Origin: an uncultured Bacteroidota bacterium
GTDB taxonomy: Bacteria; Bacteroidota; Bacteroidia; Flavobacteriales; Flavobacteriaceae
Direction: 5' to 3'
DNA length: 62,536 bases
Assembly (NCBI GenBank): GCA_902517245.1
Contig: CABYBK010000003.1
Location: 1-62,536, forward strand
The notes under the pieces are model-generated. The model worked only from the letters and a program-made list of their open reading frames with translations, did not search any database and had not been told where the DNA came from. A program made the translations under genes and the position numbers. This document shows, in pieces, positions 44,660-54,280 of this stretch (positions are counted from its first letter, which is position 1; each line of letters starts with the position of its first letter).

Positions 44660-46000
44660 CTATTCCTTTTGAATATTTTCCTCTGCTCCATGTGTAAGTC
44701 TTTTTAAAGGCTTCAACAATAATAAAACTAATAAAGAAATAATTGAACAGAAAATAAAAATTCCTGTAAATATTTGTTTTTCTCCTGCAGTTTCAGCAAA
44801 ACCTCCAATTCCTGCAGCTAACTTGTTTCCTATTCCTGTAGCTGCCCAATATAGACCCATTATTGATGCTGCATATTTTACTGGAGCAAGTTTAGTTATA
44901 AATGATAACGAAACTGGTGATGCGCATAATTCACCTATGGTGTGAAACAAATAAGCTAATACAAGCCAGTACATAGGTGATTTCCCTGCTATTTCATAAT
45001 CCACAGCAGCAAAGTGCATGAACATAAAGCCAATACCCATAATTAAAATACCGATAGCAATTTTATATAGTGAAGAGGCCTCTTTACCAATTGATTTCCA
45101 TCGCATCCAAAAGCCCCCAATAAAAACAGCTAAAGTAATAATGAAAAAAGAATTCAATGATTGGAACCAGGTAGCGGGAATTTCAATGCCTAAGAGTATT
45201 CTATCAGTTTTTTGTTTTGCATATAAGTTCATTAGCCCTCCTGCCTGCTCAAAAGCACCCCAAAAAACAATAATTAATAGAAAAGAAATTAATAATACTT
45301 TAACACGATCTTTCTCGATAGAGGTTAAATTTCTATTTTTTATTTGATTATCAGGATGTGAACTTTTACCAATAAAGTCTCCTATTCCTACTAAATACTT
45401 TTGCCCGTATAAATAGGTCAATTGACCTATTAACATTCCTATCGCAGCTAATCCAAATCCATAGTGCCAATTATAAGTCTCTCCTACCCATCCACAGACT
45501 ATGGGCGCAGCAAATCCACCTATATTAATTCCCATATAGAAAATATAAAAGCCGAGATCTCTTCTTTCATCTCCCTGAGCGTAAAGGCCCCCGACCATAC
45601 TAGAAATATTCGGTTTTAAACATCCAACGCCAAGAATTACAAAAAAGCAGCCGGTGTAAAAACTAATTTCTGAATCAAAAGCTAAAATTGTATGTCCAAT
45701 ACATAATAAAATCCCTCCCATCATAACAGTTTTCTTTTGTCCCAAAAGATTATCTGCTATCCAACCGCCTGGGACGGAAGATAAGTAAACCAACATTGTA
45801 TACCATCCATATAATGCAATAGCTTCTGAATTAGTCCATCCAAAACCAGGATTATCACCATTAGTTTTTGCAACAAGAAAAAGTGTAAATAATGCTCGCA
45901 TACCATAATACGAAAATCGTTCCCAAACCTCAGTAAAAAAAAGGACATATAGACCAGCTGGATGACCAAAAATAGTTTTTGATTGAGATACAGTTTCCAT
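44660..46000 (-). CDS. Peptide MFS transporter (POT/PTR family)
   Basis: A 446-residue, 12-helix proton-coupled importer of di- and tripeptides. The POT signature ExxER is in EVWERFSYYGMRAL, followed by GGWIADNLLGQKKTVMMGG, FYIFYMGINIGGF and a late FHTIGELCASPVSLSF. It is 22 bases after the DPP IV-like peptidase gene, which produces its likely substrates, and 37 before the thioredoxin gene. Confidence 0.94.
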   Translation of the reverse strand: METVSQSKTIFGHPAGLYVLFFTEVWERFSYYGMRALFTLFLVAKTNGDNPGFGWTNSEAIALYGWYTMLVYLSSVPGGWIADNLLGQKKTVMMGGILLCIGHTILAFDSEISFYTGCFFVILGVGCLKPNISSMVGGLYAQGDERRDLGFYIFYMGINIGGFAAPIVCGWVGETYNWHYGFGLAAIGMLIGQLTYLYGQKYLVGIGDFIGKSSHPDNQIKNRNLTSIEKDRVKVLLISFLLIIVFWGAFEQAGGLMNLYAKQKTDRILLGIEIPATWFQSLNSFFIITLAVFIGGFWMRWKSIGKEASSLYKIAIGILIMGIGFMFMHFAAVDYEIAGKSPMYWLVLAYLFHTIGELCASPVSLSFITKLAPVKYAASIMGLYWAATGIGNKLAAGIGGFAETAGEKQIFTGIFIFCSIISLLVLLLLKPLKRLTHGAEENIQKE

Positions 46001-46022
46001 ATCTGATTTAAGATTTATTTTA

Positions 46023-48248
46023 TTATAAGTTTTTAAATATAAAATTAGTCATCTTAGTATAGAGATGTTTCTGGGTATTCCCACCTGAAATGCTGTGATT
46101 TTTGTCAGGATATATCATCCAATCAAACTGTTTGTTTGCCTGAATCAATGCATCTACCATTCTCATAGTGTTTTGAACATGAACATTATCATCTCCAGAG
46201 CCATGGATAATTAAAAAATTCCCATTCAGTTGGTCTGCGTAATTTAGGGGAGAATTTAAATCATACCCTCCTGGATTTTCCTGAGGTGTTCTCATAAAAC
46301 GTTCTGTATAAATCGTATCATAAAAGCGCCAATTTGTTACTGGAGCAACAGCTATAGCAAATGAAAAAATACCTCCCCCCGTTAATAAGCAATGTGCTGC
46401 CATGTGGCCTCCAAAACTCCAGCCCCAAATTCCAATTCGTTTTTTGTCTATAAAAGGTAATTCTCCTAAAGCTCTAGCCACACCAATCTGATCTATAGAT
46501 TCATATTTAACCAAATTTAAATAGGTAGACTTTTTGAATTTTGAACCTTTAAAGCCTGTGCCCCTTCCATCAACACATGCAATTATATAGCCTTGGTTGG
46601 CGAGGTCTTTGTGCCACAGTGATCGATAATCTCCCCACCTGTTTGAGACTTGCTGAGAACCAGGGCCCGAGTATTGAAACATTAAGAGTGGATATTTTTT
46701 TTCAGGATCAAAATCCACTGGTTTGATCATCCACATATTTAAATCTGAACCATTTATTTGAATTGTTGAAAATTCTTTATTTGGAAGATTATACGATTTA
46801 AGATTTTCAATCAATGTATTGTTTTCTTTTAATTGGCGAATTGCTTTGTTTTTTCGTGTTTCATAGAGTGTATAAATTGGAGGAGTTAATTCATCAGAGT
46901 AGGAATGTATATAATATTTGCTATTAGTGCTAAATGTAGCGCCGTTAAATCCACTAGTGGCATGAAGGGTTCGTTTACCTTTTCCAGAAATTTTAATTGC
47001 AAAAATACCCCTTTCAGTACTGCTCCCTTCAACAGATTGGTAATAAATCTCTTTGCTCTTAGAATTATATTTATAAATAGCTGTAACCTCCCAATCTCCA
47101 CTTGTAACTTGATTGACAAATTTTCCATTTATATCAAAATGGTAAATATGCTTATATCCATCCCTTTCGCTTGTCCATAAAAAACCTTCATCCCCTATAA
47201 ATTTAAGATCATCACTTATACTTACATAAGCTTCATCTTGTTCATTCAATATGAGTTGAAGTTTCTTTTTTTGGATATCCCATCTCCATATTTTTAAATC
47301 ATTTTGATGCCTATTTATAGTTTGAATTATCAAACTATTTTTACCCCCTGTGAATTGAATTCTTGGAATATAATAAGGGACTTGATCACCAAAATCAATT
47401 CTTTCTTTTGTTTGAGAAAATATATTGTATACAATAAGATCAATTTTTGAATTTTCCTCTCCTGCTTTTGGGTATCGAAACATATATGGAAAAGGATAAG
47501 TTTGATTACCATAGATATCCATAGAAAAAATAGGAACATTAGATTCATCAAATCGCATGTAAACAATATTATTTGAATCTTTACTCCAATCAAAAGCACG
47601 AACAAAACCAAATTCTTCCTCATAAACCCAATCTGTAATTCCATTAAGAATTTGATAGCTTCCATCAAAAGTTATCTGAGTTACGATATCAAGATCTAAG
47701 TTTTTTACAAAAAGGTTTCTTCTGTAAACGTATGCTACTTTTGTACCATCTGGAGAAAAATATGGCTCTTGAACTTTCTGTTCATTAAGCTTTTCAAGAG
47801 ATTTTGTTTCAATATTATAAATCCAATAAATTGCTTGCTTAGATCTTCTGTAAATCTGATCAGTATAAGTTTCAAGAAGGATTTTTTGTTCATCTTTTGA
47901 AAAGGTATAACCAGAGAATTTAATTTTTTTGGAAAATTGGTTTGAATCAAATAATATTTCTCGCTCTAGTGGACTAGAATAGGCATAAGAAACTAAAAGG
48001 TTTGTGTTTGAAAGCTCATCCTCTTCAATGACTGTATAATTTAAACCATTTTTCATTGAACGGATGGCTTCAAGTCTTTGAGGTTCATAATTTCCTCCAA
48101 TCAATTCACCTAAATCAAATGAGAGATCCTGTGCATTAACTAAAGTGCAAAAAAATAAAGTTGTGTAAATATAAAAATAGGTTAGCCGTAAATTTTTTCT
48201 GAATACATAGTAAAGATTAAGTTTAGTATTTAATTTAAGTAGATTCAT
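46023..48248 (-). CDS. S9 family peptidase, dipeptidyl-peptidase IV-like
   Basis: A 741-residue exported serine peptidase with an N-terminal signal region (ending near LVNAQ), a DPPIV_N beta-propeller (about 100-480) and a prolyl-oligopeptidase catalytic domain. The triad is visible: Ser in GWSFGGHMAAH, Asp in HGSGDDNVHV and His in DKNHSISGG. Such enzymes cut X-Pro or X-Ala dipeptides from peptides in the periplasm or at the surface. It begins the peptidase-POT transporter-thioredoxin operon, divergent from the HMG-CoA reductase gene. Confidence 0.94.
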   Translation of the reverse strand: MNLLKLNTKLNLYYVFRKNLRLTYFYIYTTLFFCTLVNAQDLSFDLGELIGGNYEPQRLEAIRSMKNGLNYTVIEEDELSNTNLLVSYAYSSPLEREILFDSNQFSKKIKFSGYTFSKDEQKILLETYTDQIYRRSKQAIYWIYNIETKSLEKLNEQKVQEPYFSPDGTKVAYVYRRNLFVKNLDLDIVTQITFDGSYQILNGITDWVYEEEFGFVRAFDWSKDSNNIVYMRFDESNVPIFSMDIYGNQTYPFPYMFRYPKAGEENSKIDLIVYNIFSQTKERIDFGDQVPYYIPRIQFTGGKNSLIIQTINRHQNDLKIWRWDIQKKKLQLILNEQDEAYVSISDDLKFIGDEGFLWTSERDGYKHIYHFDINGKFVNQVTSGDWEVTAIYKYNSKSKEIYYQSVEGSSTERGIFAIKISGKGKRTLHATSGFNGATFSTNSKYYIHSYSDELTPPIYTLYETRKNKAIRQLKENNTLIENLKSYNLPNKEFSTIQINGSDLNMWMIKPVDFDPEKKYPLLMFQYSGPGSQQVSNRWGDYRSLWHKDLANQGYIIACVDGRGTGFKGSKFKKSTYLNLVKYESIDQIGVARALGELPFIDKKRIGIWGWSFGGHMAAHCLLTGGGIFSFAIAVAPVTNWRFYDTIYTERFMRTPQENPGGYDLNSPLNYADQLNGNFLIIHGSGDDNVHVQNTMRMVDALIQANKQFDWMIYPDKNHSISGGNTQKHLYTKMTNFIFKNL

Positions 48249-48339
48249 TTTTTATAGATATTTGCGGAAGCAATTTAGGAAAAATGCAATAACCATTATT
48301 TTAGATAGCCTCCAAATTCTCTATATTTATAAAAAAAAC

Positions 48340-49659
48340 ATGAGTAAAAAAATCGAAGGTTTTTCCAAATTAACAAAATCGGAAAAAATAGATTGGATTA
48401 CTAAAACTCACTTTAAAAATCCTGATCAAGCGAGAAAGCAACTTGAATCTTATTGGAACCTAGATTCAAACGTCCAAATGCAACATGATGAATTTATTGA
48501 AAATACTCTTTCAAACTTCTATTTACCTTTAGGTATAGCCCCTAATTTTTTAATAAACGGATCAATCTACACAATCCCAATGGTAACTGAAGAAAGCTCG
48601 GTGGTAGCTGCAGCAGCAAATTCTGCAAAGTTTTGGAGTGTTAGAGGGGGATTTAAAACAGAAGTAATAAATACGTTAAAGATTGGACAAATACATTTCT
48701 TTTTTGAAGGAAATCCTAAAGAATTAATAACTTTTTTTAATCGTAGAAAATCAGATTTACTTAAATCTGCTTCGCCGATAACAAAAAATATGCAAACCCG
48801 AGGAGGAGGAATTGTAAGTATAGATCTAATTGATAAAGGTGATGTATTATTAAATTACTATCAATTACATTTAGGTTTTAAAACAGGAGATGCTATGGGA
48901 GCCAACTTTATCAATTCATGTTTAGAATATGTGACTAAATATCTAATTCAATTTGCTAAAGAAGACAAACTTATAAATGGAAAAATAAATCCTATTGATG
49001 TTGTAATGAGTATTCTCTCTAATTATGTGCCAGAATGTTTAGTAAGTGCGAAAATTAGTTGTCCCTTAAATGATTTTAATCTTGAAAATGGTAGTAAAAA
49101 AGGTAAATATTTTGCAAATCGTCTAATACAAGCAGTTGATATAGCAAAATGTGAAACTTATAGAGCAGTAACACATAACAAAGGTATCATGAATGGTATC
49201 GATGCAATAGTCATAGCAACCGGAAATGATTTTAGAGCCGTTGAAGCTGGGGTACACGCCTATGCCGCTCGCTCGGGTCAATATAGGTCTCTTACAGATG
49301 CATATATCATAGAAGATAAGTTTGTTATGGAACTTTCCATTCCTCTTGCACTTGGTACAGTAGGAGGATTAACAAAATTGCATCCGATGGTGGCCTGGTG
49401 TATGGAGTTGCTCGGAAATCCTTCAGCTCAAAAGTTGATGGAAATTGCAGCTGTAACTGGTTTGGCTCAAAATTTTGCTGCACTAAGATCACTTATAACG
49501 ACAGGTATTCAAAAAGGTCACATGAAGATGCATCTTTTAAATATACTAGGTCAATTTAATGCAAGCAAAAGTCAAAAAATAGCAGCTATAAAACATTTTA
49601 CTTCACGACAAGTCACTGTTCAAGCAGTGAATAATTTTTTGAAAAAAAATAAATTTTAA
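48340..49659 (+). CDS. Hydroxymethylglutaryl-CoA reductase (class II)
   Basis: A 439-residue enzyme making mevalonate from HMG-CoA, class II (degradative-type sequence) but used for biosynthesis where it sits beside mevalonate genes. Catalytic segments: MVTEESSVVAAAANSAKFW (Glu), RGGGIVSIDL, DAMGANFIN (Asp), THNKGIMNGIDA (Lys) and a C-terminal His region (KGHMKMHL). ATG 48340 was chosen; a TTG at 48262 would add 26 residues outside the family start. The GHMP kinase starts right after the stop codon. Confidence 0.93.
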   Translation: MSKKIEGFSKLTKSEKIDWITKTHFKNPDQARKQLESYWNLDSNVQMQHDEFIENTLSNFYLPLGIAPNFLINGSIYTIPMVTEESSVVAAAANSAKFWSVRGGFKTEVINTLKIGQIHFFFEGNPKELITFFNRRKSDLLKSASPITKNMQTRGGGIVSIDLIDKGDVLLNYYQLHLGFKTGDAMGANFINSCLEYVTKYLIQFAKEDKLINGKINPIDVVMSILSNYVPECLVSAKISCPLNDFNLENGSKKGKYFANRLIQAVDIAKCETYRAVTHNKGIMNGIDAIVIATGNDFRAVEAGVHAYAARSGQYRSLTDAYIIEDKFVMELSIPLALGTVGGLTKLHPMVAWCMELLGNPSAQKLMEIAAVTGLAQNFAALRSLITTGIQKGHMKMHLLNILGQFNASKSQKIAAIKHFTSRQVTVQAVNNFLKKNKF

Positions 49660-50571
49660 ATGCCCTCTTTTTATAGCCATGGTAAACTATTAATTACTGC
49701 AGAATATGCAGTGCTTGCTGGAGCTAAAGCATTAGCTATTCCATGTAAAAAAGGGCACCATTTGAACTTCCACCCAGAAAATAAATCTAAAGAACTTTCA
49801 TGGAATAGTTATGATTTTGAGGGACAAAAGTGGTTTGAAGTTGATTTTCATTTACCATCGCTTGAGATTTTGAAAAGTTCAGATCAAAATACTGCCAAAA
49901 GACTTCAGGAAATTTTGATTTTTGCTACTAAAGAAAACCCTTATTTTTTATTAGAGGGAGGAAAAGTCGAAACCTATCTTGAATTCAATAATTTATGGGG
50001 TTTAGGTAGCTCTTCTACTTTAATCGTAAATATTGCCTCCTGGGCAAAAATTAATCCCTACAAATTATTAAATTCAAGCTTTGGAGGAAGTGGTTATGAT
50101 GTTGCCTGTGGGCTCGCTGATGGACCCATTTTCTATTCAAAAAAACAAAGTAATCTTAAAGTAGAATCTATTTCTTTATCACCTATATTTTTTGAAAAAT
50201 TATATTTTGTTTATTTAAATCAAAAAGCAGATAGTCAAAAAGCTGTTCATGATTTTGATTTAAATAAAGTGAATTCTAGAATTATTAAAAAGCTTGACAA
50301 TTTGACTGAGGAAATGTCATCAACTTATGATATCAATAAGTTTAAAAATGCAATGGAAGAGCACGAAAAAATAATTGGCAATATGATAAACAAACGCCCT
50401 GTTAAAGATGTATTATTTTCGAATTTTACTGGAAGTATAAAAAGTTTAGGAGCTTGGGGTGGGGATTTTATTTTAGTTACTGAAAATGAAGATAGAGATA
50501 CAGAAAAATATTTTAAAAAGATGGGTTATAATACTGTAATACCATGGAAGGAAATGAGCTTAATACACTAA
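49660..50571 (+). CDS. GYDIA-type GHMP kinase
   Basis: A 303-residue kinase of the galactokinase/homoserine/mevalonate/phosphomevalonate group. GKLLITAEYAVLAGAKALA matches the N-terminal motif, WGLGSSSTLIVNIA is the ATP-binding loop, and GGSGYDVACGLADGP holds the name motif (GYDV here). LGAWGGDFIL is near the C-terminus. Directly following HMG-CoA reductase with no spacer, it probably acts in the mevalonate route, but which phosphorylation step it does is not clear from sequence. Confidence 0.88.
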   Translation: MPSFYSHGKLLITAEYAVLAGAKALAIPCKKGHHLNFHPENKSKELSWNSYDFEGQKWFEVDFHLPSLEILKSSDQNTAKRLQEILIFATKENPYFLLEGGKVETYLEFNNLWGLGSSSTLIVNIASWAKINPYKLLNSSFGGSGYDVACGLADGPIFYSKKQSNLKVESISLSPIFFEKLYFVYLNQKADSQKAVHDFDLNKVNSRIIKKLDNLTEEMSSTYDINKFKNAMEEHEKIIGNMINKRPVKDVLFSNFTGSIKSLGAWGGDFILVTENEDRDTEKYFKKMGYNTVIPWKEMSLIH

Positions 50572-50579
50572 GATTTTAT

Positions 50580-52694
50580 TTAGTAATATAGAGTCCTATT
50601 GTCGTCGATTTCAGCAACCGATTCAAGCGCAGCATATACACTTTCCATCATTTGTATACTCGTATCTTGGCGAATCTTTTCAGCATAAGATAGGTAGTCT
50701 TCCAAGTCATCAACAATATTTTTTTTCTTTAGTAATATTTTATAAACTCCTTTCTCGCCAATTATTAATTGTGATTCTTCGTCAGGTTTTAAAGAAAATG
50801 CAACTCCTAATATTGTGGGCTCATTACCTGCTCCAACTATTGTTGGGTTTTTCTGATTTACTGCTGAGGCTGATTCAATTGATAATTTATCGTTTTCAGC
50901 CAAAGCTTGAATGGTGAGTTTGTCGGCATATTGACTTTTAATAAGAGTACCCTTTTTTTCTCTAATTATTATTTGTCGAACCTCTTCGCCTACTTGCTCA
51001 ATAGTCGCTAAACCTTCTTTTAATTTATCCGTGAGTTGAACAACAACATATCCACCTTTACTTAAAGAAAATCTTTTTATATCACCTACTTTGGTGTTTT
51101 TTTCAAAGGCCCACCTAACAATATTTCTCTGTTGAGCTAAGCCAGGTAGATTTTCTTCTAGGCTTTTTATTTGTTCAACTGGACGCACCTTGTAGCCATT
51201 TCGTTCAGCAATTATGTTAAATTCATTTTTTTCTCGAGTATCCATTTCGAACTGAGTGGCCTTTCTAAAAATTTCATTAGATGTTTTATCGGATGGTAAC
51301 GCTTCTGCAACTACATCAGCAATTAATGCTAAATCATCTTTATCTGTAATTCTAATAACATGAAATCCATATTCGGTTTCAACAATACCTACTTTTCCAA
51401 CTTTATTATTATTAACAAAGTTGAAGAATTCTACTGCCATTTCACCTTCTTGAAAAAACCCTAAGTCACCACCACGACTTTTTGTTGGACCATCTGAATT
51501 TTCTCTCGCTAGTTCAGCGAAATTTGTTGATGCTTTTTTAGCTTCTCGAAGAATTCGATTAGCCTTGCGTTTGGCTTCACTTTTAGTTAAAGTTATGCCA
51601 GAAGGCGAACGTGTTGCACCTATATATGCAATCAAAATGTGACTTGCCCTTAATGATGCATTCTTTTTTCGATCCAAAAGTCTTGATATTTTAAAAGAAT
51701 TTTTATCCCGGTAAGGTCCAAAGACGTCTCCTTTATTTAACCCAAATAAAATATCCGCATATTCATTATTATAAGCTCCTCGAGGTTTGTAAACGGAGTC
51801 AAAAGAAACTTCAGAATATTGATCTATAAAATCAGCTACGCTTTTGGTATCCTTAAAACCTTCAATCGTATCGGTTAGTTTTGAAACGTCATTATAAGCA
51901 ATTATTTGAGATTTTAATCCTTCTAAACGTAATCTTATAGCAGCAATATCATCTTCTGTGGGTAAATCATTAAAAGTTACATATTTGATATTTCTACTCT
52001 CATCTAATTTATAATCTGCTTCGTTATCATTAATATAATTTTTTATCTCAGCATCAGAAACTTTAATTAAGCTGTCAGGAATAAATTCAAAAGGAATACG
52101 AACATAGTCAATATTAACATTATCATTTTCAAAGTGGTAATTTGCCTTTGCTTCTGATTCAGTCATAACATTGCTTGCTTTTATTAAATCAAGATATATC
52201 CTCTGTTTTGCAATGCCAATTATACTATTTTCTTGAACCTTCCAATTATCATAAGCGGAGGGATTTTCGATCTTCATTTGTGATATATAATCAGAAAAAA
52301 TTCCAAAGTCAAAAAAACCTGCTTCATTTTGAAAACTCAGATTATTTATAACTTGGTCATCAGAAGATATTATTTGTTCTAACTGATCTCTTCCTGCATC
52401 TATACCTAATTTTTTAAATTCTTGATCAAAAATTGTGTTTTTTAAAGCTTGATTCCAGACTAAGTTTACAGATTTTAAAGTAGAATAATTGTATGTCCTT
52501 TGTGTTTGATCTACCATTTGTCGGAAAAAATCAACTCCTACCTCTTCATCATTAATGACTGCTATGGGATCGTTAGCCCCTGAATTAGATGAGTTTCCAT
52601 CGAAAACCCCAGAAATTACAAAAGCGAAAAGCGCCATTCCAATCACAAGTATTAAAAAAATGGAGCGTTGTCTAATTTTTCCTAAAATGGCCAT
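50580..52694 (-). CDS. PpiD/SurA-like periplasmic peptidyl-prolyl isomerase
   Basis: A 704-residue inner-membrane-anchored chaperone. One helix (about 12-30, FLILVIGMALFAFVISGVF) is followed by a SurA_N-type helical domain (DPIAVINDEEVGVDFF) and a parvulin PPIC domain at about 340-445 (ASHILIAYIGATRSP, GDLGFFQEGEMAVEFF, TEYGFHVIRITDK). It is expected to help outer-membrane and secreted proteins fold after export. It ends 8 bases from the convergent GYDIA kinase. A perfect -7 element at 52773 gives it a promoter of its own, though it could also be read from the CNNM gene. Confidence 0.93.
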   Translation of the reverse strand: MAILGKIRQRSIFLILVIGMALFAFVISGVFDGNSSNSGANDPIAVINDEEVGVDFFRQMVDQTQRTYNYSTLKSVNLVWNQALKNTIFDQEFKKLGIDAGRDQLEQIISSDDQVINNLSFQNEAGFFDFGIFSDYISQMKIENPSAYDNWKVQENSIIGIAKQRIYLDLIKASNVMTESEAKANYHFENDNVNIDYVRIPFEFIPDSLIKVSDAEIKNYINDNEADYKLDESRNIKYVTFNDLPTEDDIAAIRLRLEGLKSQIIAYNDVSKLTDTIEGFKDTKSVADFIDQYSEVSFDSVYKPRGAYNNEYADILFGLNKGDVFGPYRDKNSFKISRLLDRKKNASLRASHILIAYIGATRSPSGITLTKSEAKRKANRILREAKKASTNFAELARENSDGPTKSRGGDLGFFQEGEMAVEFFNFVNNNKVGKVGIVETEYGFHVIRITDKDDLALIADVVAEALPSDKTSNEIFRKATQFEMDTREKNEFNIIAERNGYKVRPVEQIKSLEENLPGLAQQRNIVRWAFEKNTKVGDIKRFSLSKGGYVVVQLTDKLKEGLATIEQVGEEVRQIIIREKKGTLIKSQYADKLTIQALAENDKLSIESASAVNQKNPTIVGAGNEPTILGVAFSLKPDEESQLIIGEKGVYKILLKKKNIVDDLEDYLSYAEKIRQDTSIQMMESVYAALESVAEIDDNRTLYY

Positions 52695-52772
52695 AATTGG
52701 TTTTTTTAATAGTTTGCGAAATTAAGCTATTCCAATGAATAAAGAAAATGACTCGTGAAAAAGTAATGATAT

Positions 52773-52780
52773 CAAAAATA
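52773..52780 (-). promoter_or_regulatory. Possible -7 promoter element for the PpiD-like gene
   Basis: TATTTTTG on the minus strand is a perfect TAnnTTTG, 79 bases before the ATG at 52694 and just past the upstream gene's stop (52794). AT-rich sequence makes chance matches possible. Confidence 0.35.
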
Positions 52781-52793
52781 AATTCATGCTAAT

Positions 52794-54068
52794 TTAAACC
52801 TCATCAGATTGAGAAAGAATAATTTGTTCAATTTTTGTGGCTGAAACCTTTTTAATCTTTAATATGTATGGTGGAAGTTCAACTTTTTCATTTTGATTAG
52901 GAATTTGGCCTAAATTATAAGCAACTAGCCCTCCTAATGTTTCGTAAAATTCACTTTCTGGAAGAGATAAATTATACTTTTGGTTTAAATAATCAACTTC
53001 CAATCTTGCAGAAAAATCAAAAGTGTTTTCATCTAGCTGTTTTTCTATATGATCTACAACATCATATTCATCCTCAATCTCTCCAAAAAGTTCTTCAACA
53101 ATATCCTCTACTGTCACTATTCCTGAAATCCCCCCATATTCGTCAATTACTACAGAAATACTTTTGTGCTGGCGAGTCAAAAGTTTTAATACGTCATTAA
53201 TTAGCATGGATTCAGGAACATATGCTAAGGGGAGTAAAATATTTTTTAATGTTTTAGGGTTTTTCATCATATCAAAAACATGGACATATCCCAAAATTTG
53301 ATCTATTGTTTCTTTAAAAACTGGAATTTTAGAGAAACCCGTTGAGATGAATAAAGTCCTAATTTCCTCAATTGGTGTATCTTGATCTACAGCTACTACC
53401 TCAGCTCTTGGGACCATTGCTTCTTTTGTTTTTACTTCTGAAAAATCGAGTGCATTCTGGAAAATCTGGATTTCAGAATCAAGATTTTCTTTATCAAAAC
53501 TAGATTCTAATTGTTCTTCGATGTAATTTCCTAATTCTATTTTTGAGAAAGAAAGTTGCACTTGATCTGAATCAGTTTTAAAAAATCTCTTTAAAATGAT
53601 ATCAGTAAATTGAATAACTAAGAAAGTTATTGGATAGAAAACATAATAAAAAAAAGCTACTGGAATTGCAAAAATTTTGATTGCCAAATTAGCATAAAGC
53701 TGAAAAAAAACTTTTGGTAAAAATTCAGCGGTGATTAGAATTACTGCTGTAGAAATTAAAGTTTGGTAAAATACAACAACTAGGCTAGCTTCTCCAGATA
53801 AAAAAGTCTCTGGAAAAAAAATCTGTAAAATTCGATCCCCAGCAAAGATTCCATAAATTACTAAAGCTATGTTATTTCCTAATAGCATGCATGCTATAAA
53901 GCGAGATGGATTTTGAGTAATACTTTTCAACACTTTAGAAGTAAAACTTCCCTGAAGCTTTTCAATTTCGAGATAAATTCTATTCGAAGACACAAAGGCT
54001 ATTTCCATCCCTGAAAAAAAAGCAGAAAGGATTAAGCAAATAACAATTACAAAATCCGAAATTATCAT
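52794..54068 (-). CDS. CNNM/CorC family membrane protein (hemolysin-like)
   Basis: A 424-residue protein: DUF21/CNNM transmembrane domain (about 1-180), a pair of CBS domains (about 205-325, EAMVPRAEVVAVD and VIDEYGGISGIVTVEDIVEE), and a CorC_HlyC domain at the C-terminus. Family members are linked to Mg2+ or Co2+ efflux, and GldE of gliding flavobacteria is a related type. No gldD is seen here, so GldE is not claimed. Its ATG overlaps the 65-residue gene by 4 bases. Confidence 0.9.
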   Translation of the reverse strand: MIISDFVIVICLILSAFFSGMEIAFVSSNRIYLEIEKLQGSFTSKVLKSITQNPSRFIACMLLGNNIALVIYGIFAGDRILQIFFPETFLSGEASLVVVFYQTLISTAVILITAEFLPKVFFQLYANLAIKIFAIPVAFFYYVFYPITFLVIQFTDIILKRFFKTDSDQVQLSFSKIELGNYIEEQLESSFDKENLDSEIQIFQNALDFSEVKTKEAMVPRAEVVAVDQDTPIEEIRTLFISTGFSKIPVFKETIDQILGYVHVFDMMKNPKTLKNILLPLAYVPESMLINDVLKLLTRQHKSISVVIDEYGGISGIVTVEDIVEELFGEIEDEYDVVDHIEKQLDENTFDFSARLEVDYLNQKYNLSLPESEFYETLGGLVAYNLGQIPNQNEKVELPPYILKIKKVSATKIEQIILSQSDEV

Positions 54069-54262
54069 TGAGAGGAGTTGTCTCGACGATTAAATTTTCT
54101 CCTGTAATGACGTCTAAAAAGGGCCATAAAAATGGATAAAATAGCAAAACCAAGAAAATACAAAGCTCGCTTTTGATCCACAGCCCACAATTCGAGTAAC
54201 TTGTAAACTGATATTAAAGCGATAACGTAGTATAATATTTCTGATATTTTATAACTTTTCAT
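54065..54262 (-). CDS. Small two-helix membrane protein of unknown function
   Basis: A 65-residue protein with two predicted membrane helices (about 8-24 and 33-48) and a strongly basic C-terminus (RRHYRRKFNRRD). It lies between lptC (18 bases) and the CNNM gene (4-base overlap), on the same strand. I know no family name. The coupling and tidy architecture make it a likely real gene; the position suggests envelope biogenesis. Confidence 0.7.
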   Translation of the reverse strand: MKSYKISEILYYVIALISVYKLLELWAVDQKRALYFLGFAILSIFMALFRRHYRRKFNRRDNSSQ

Positions 54263-54280
54263 TTACTTATTAAGAATTAT

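Noticed and set aside
52794-54068. Naming the CNNM/CorC protein GldE
   Set aside because: GldE is similar, but it is normally found with gldD, which is absent here; the lptC neighbourhood fits a general CNNM protein better.
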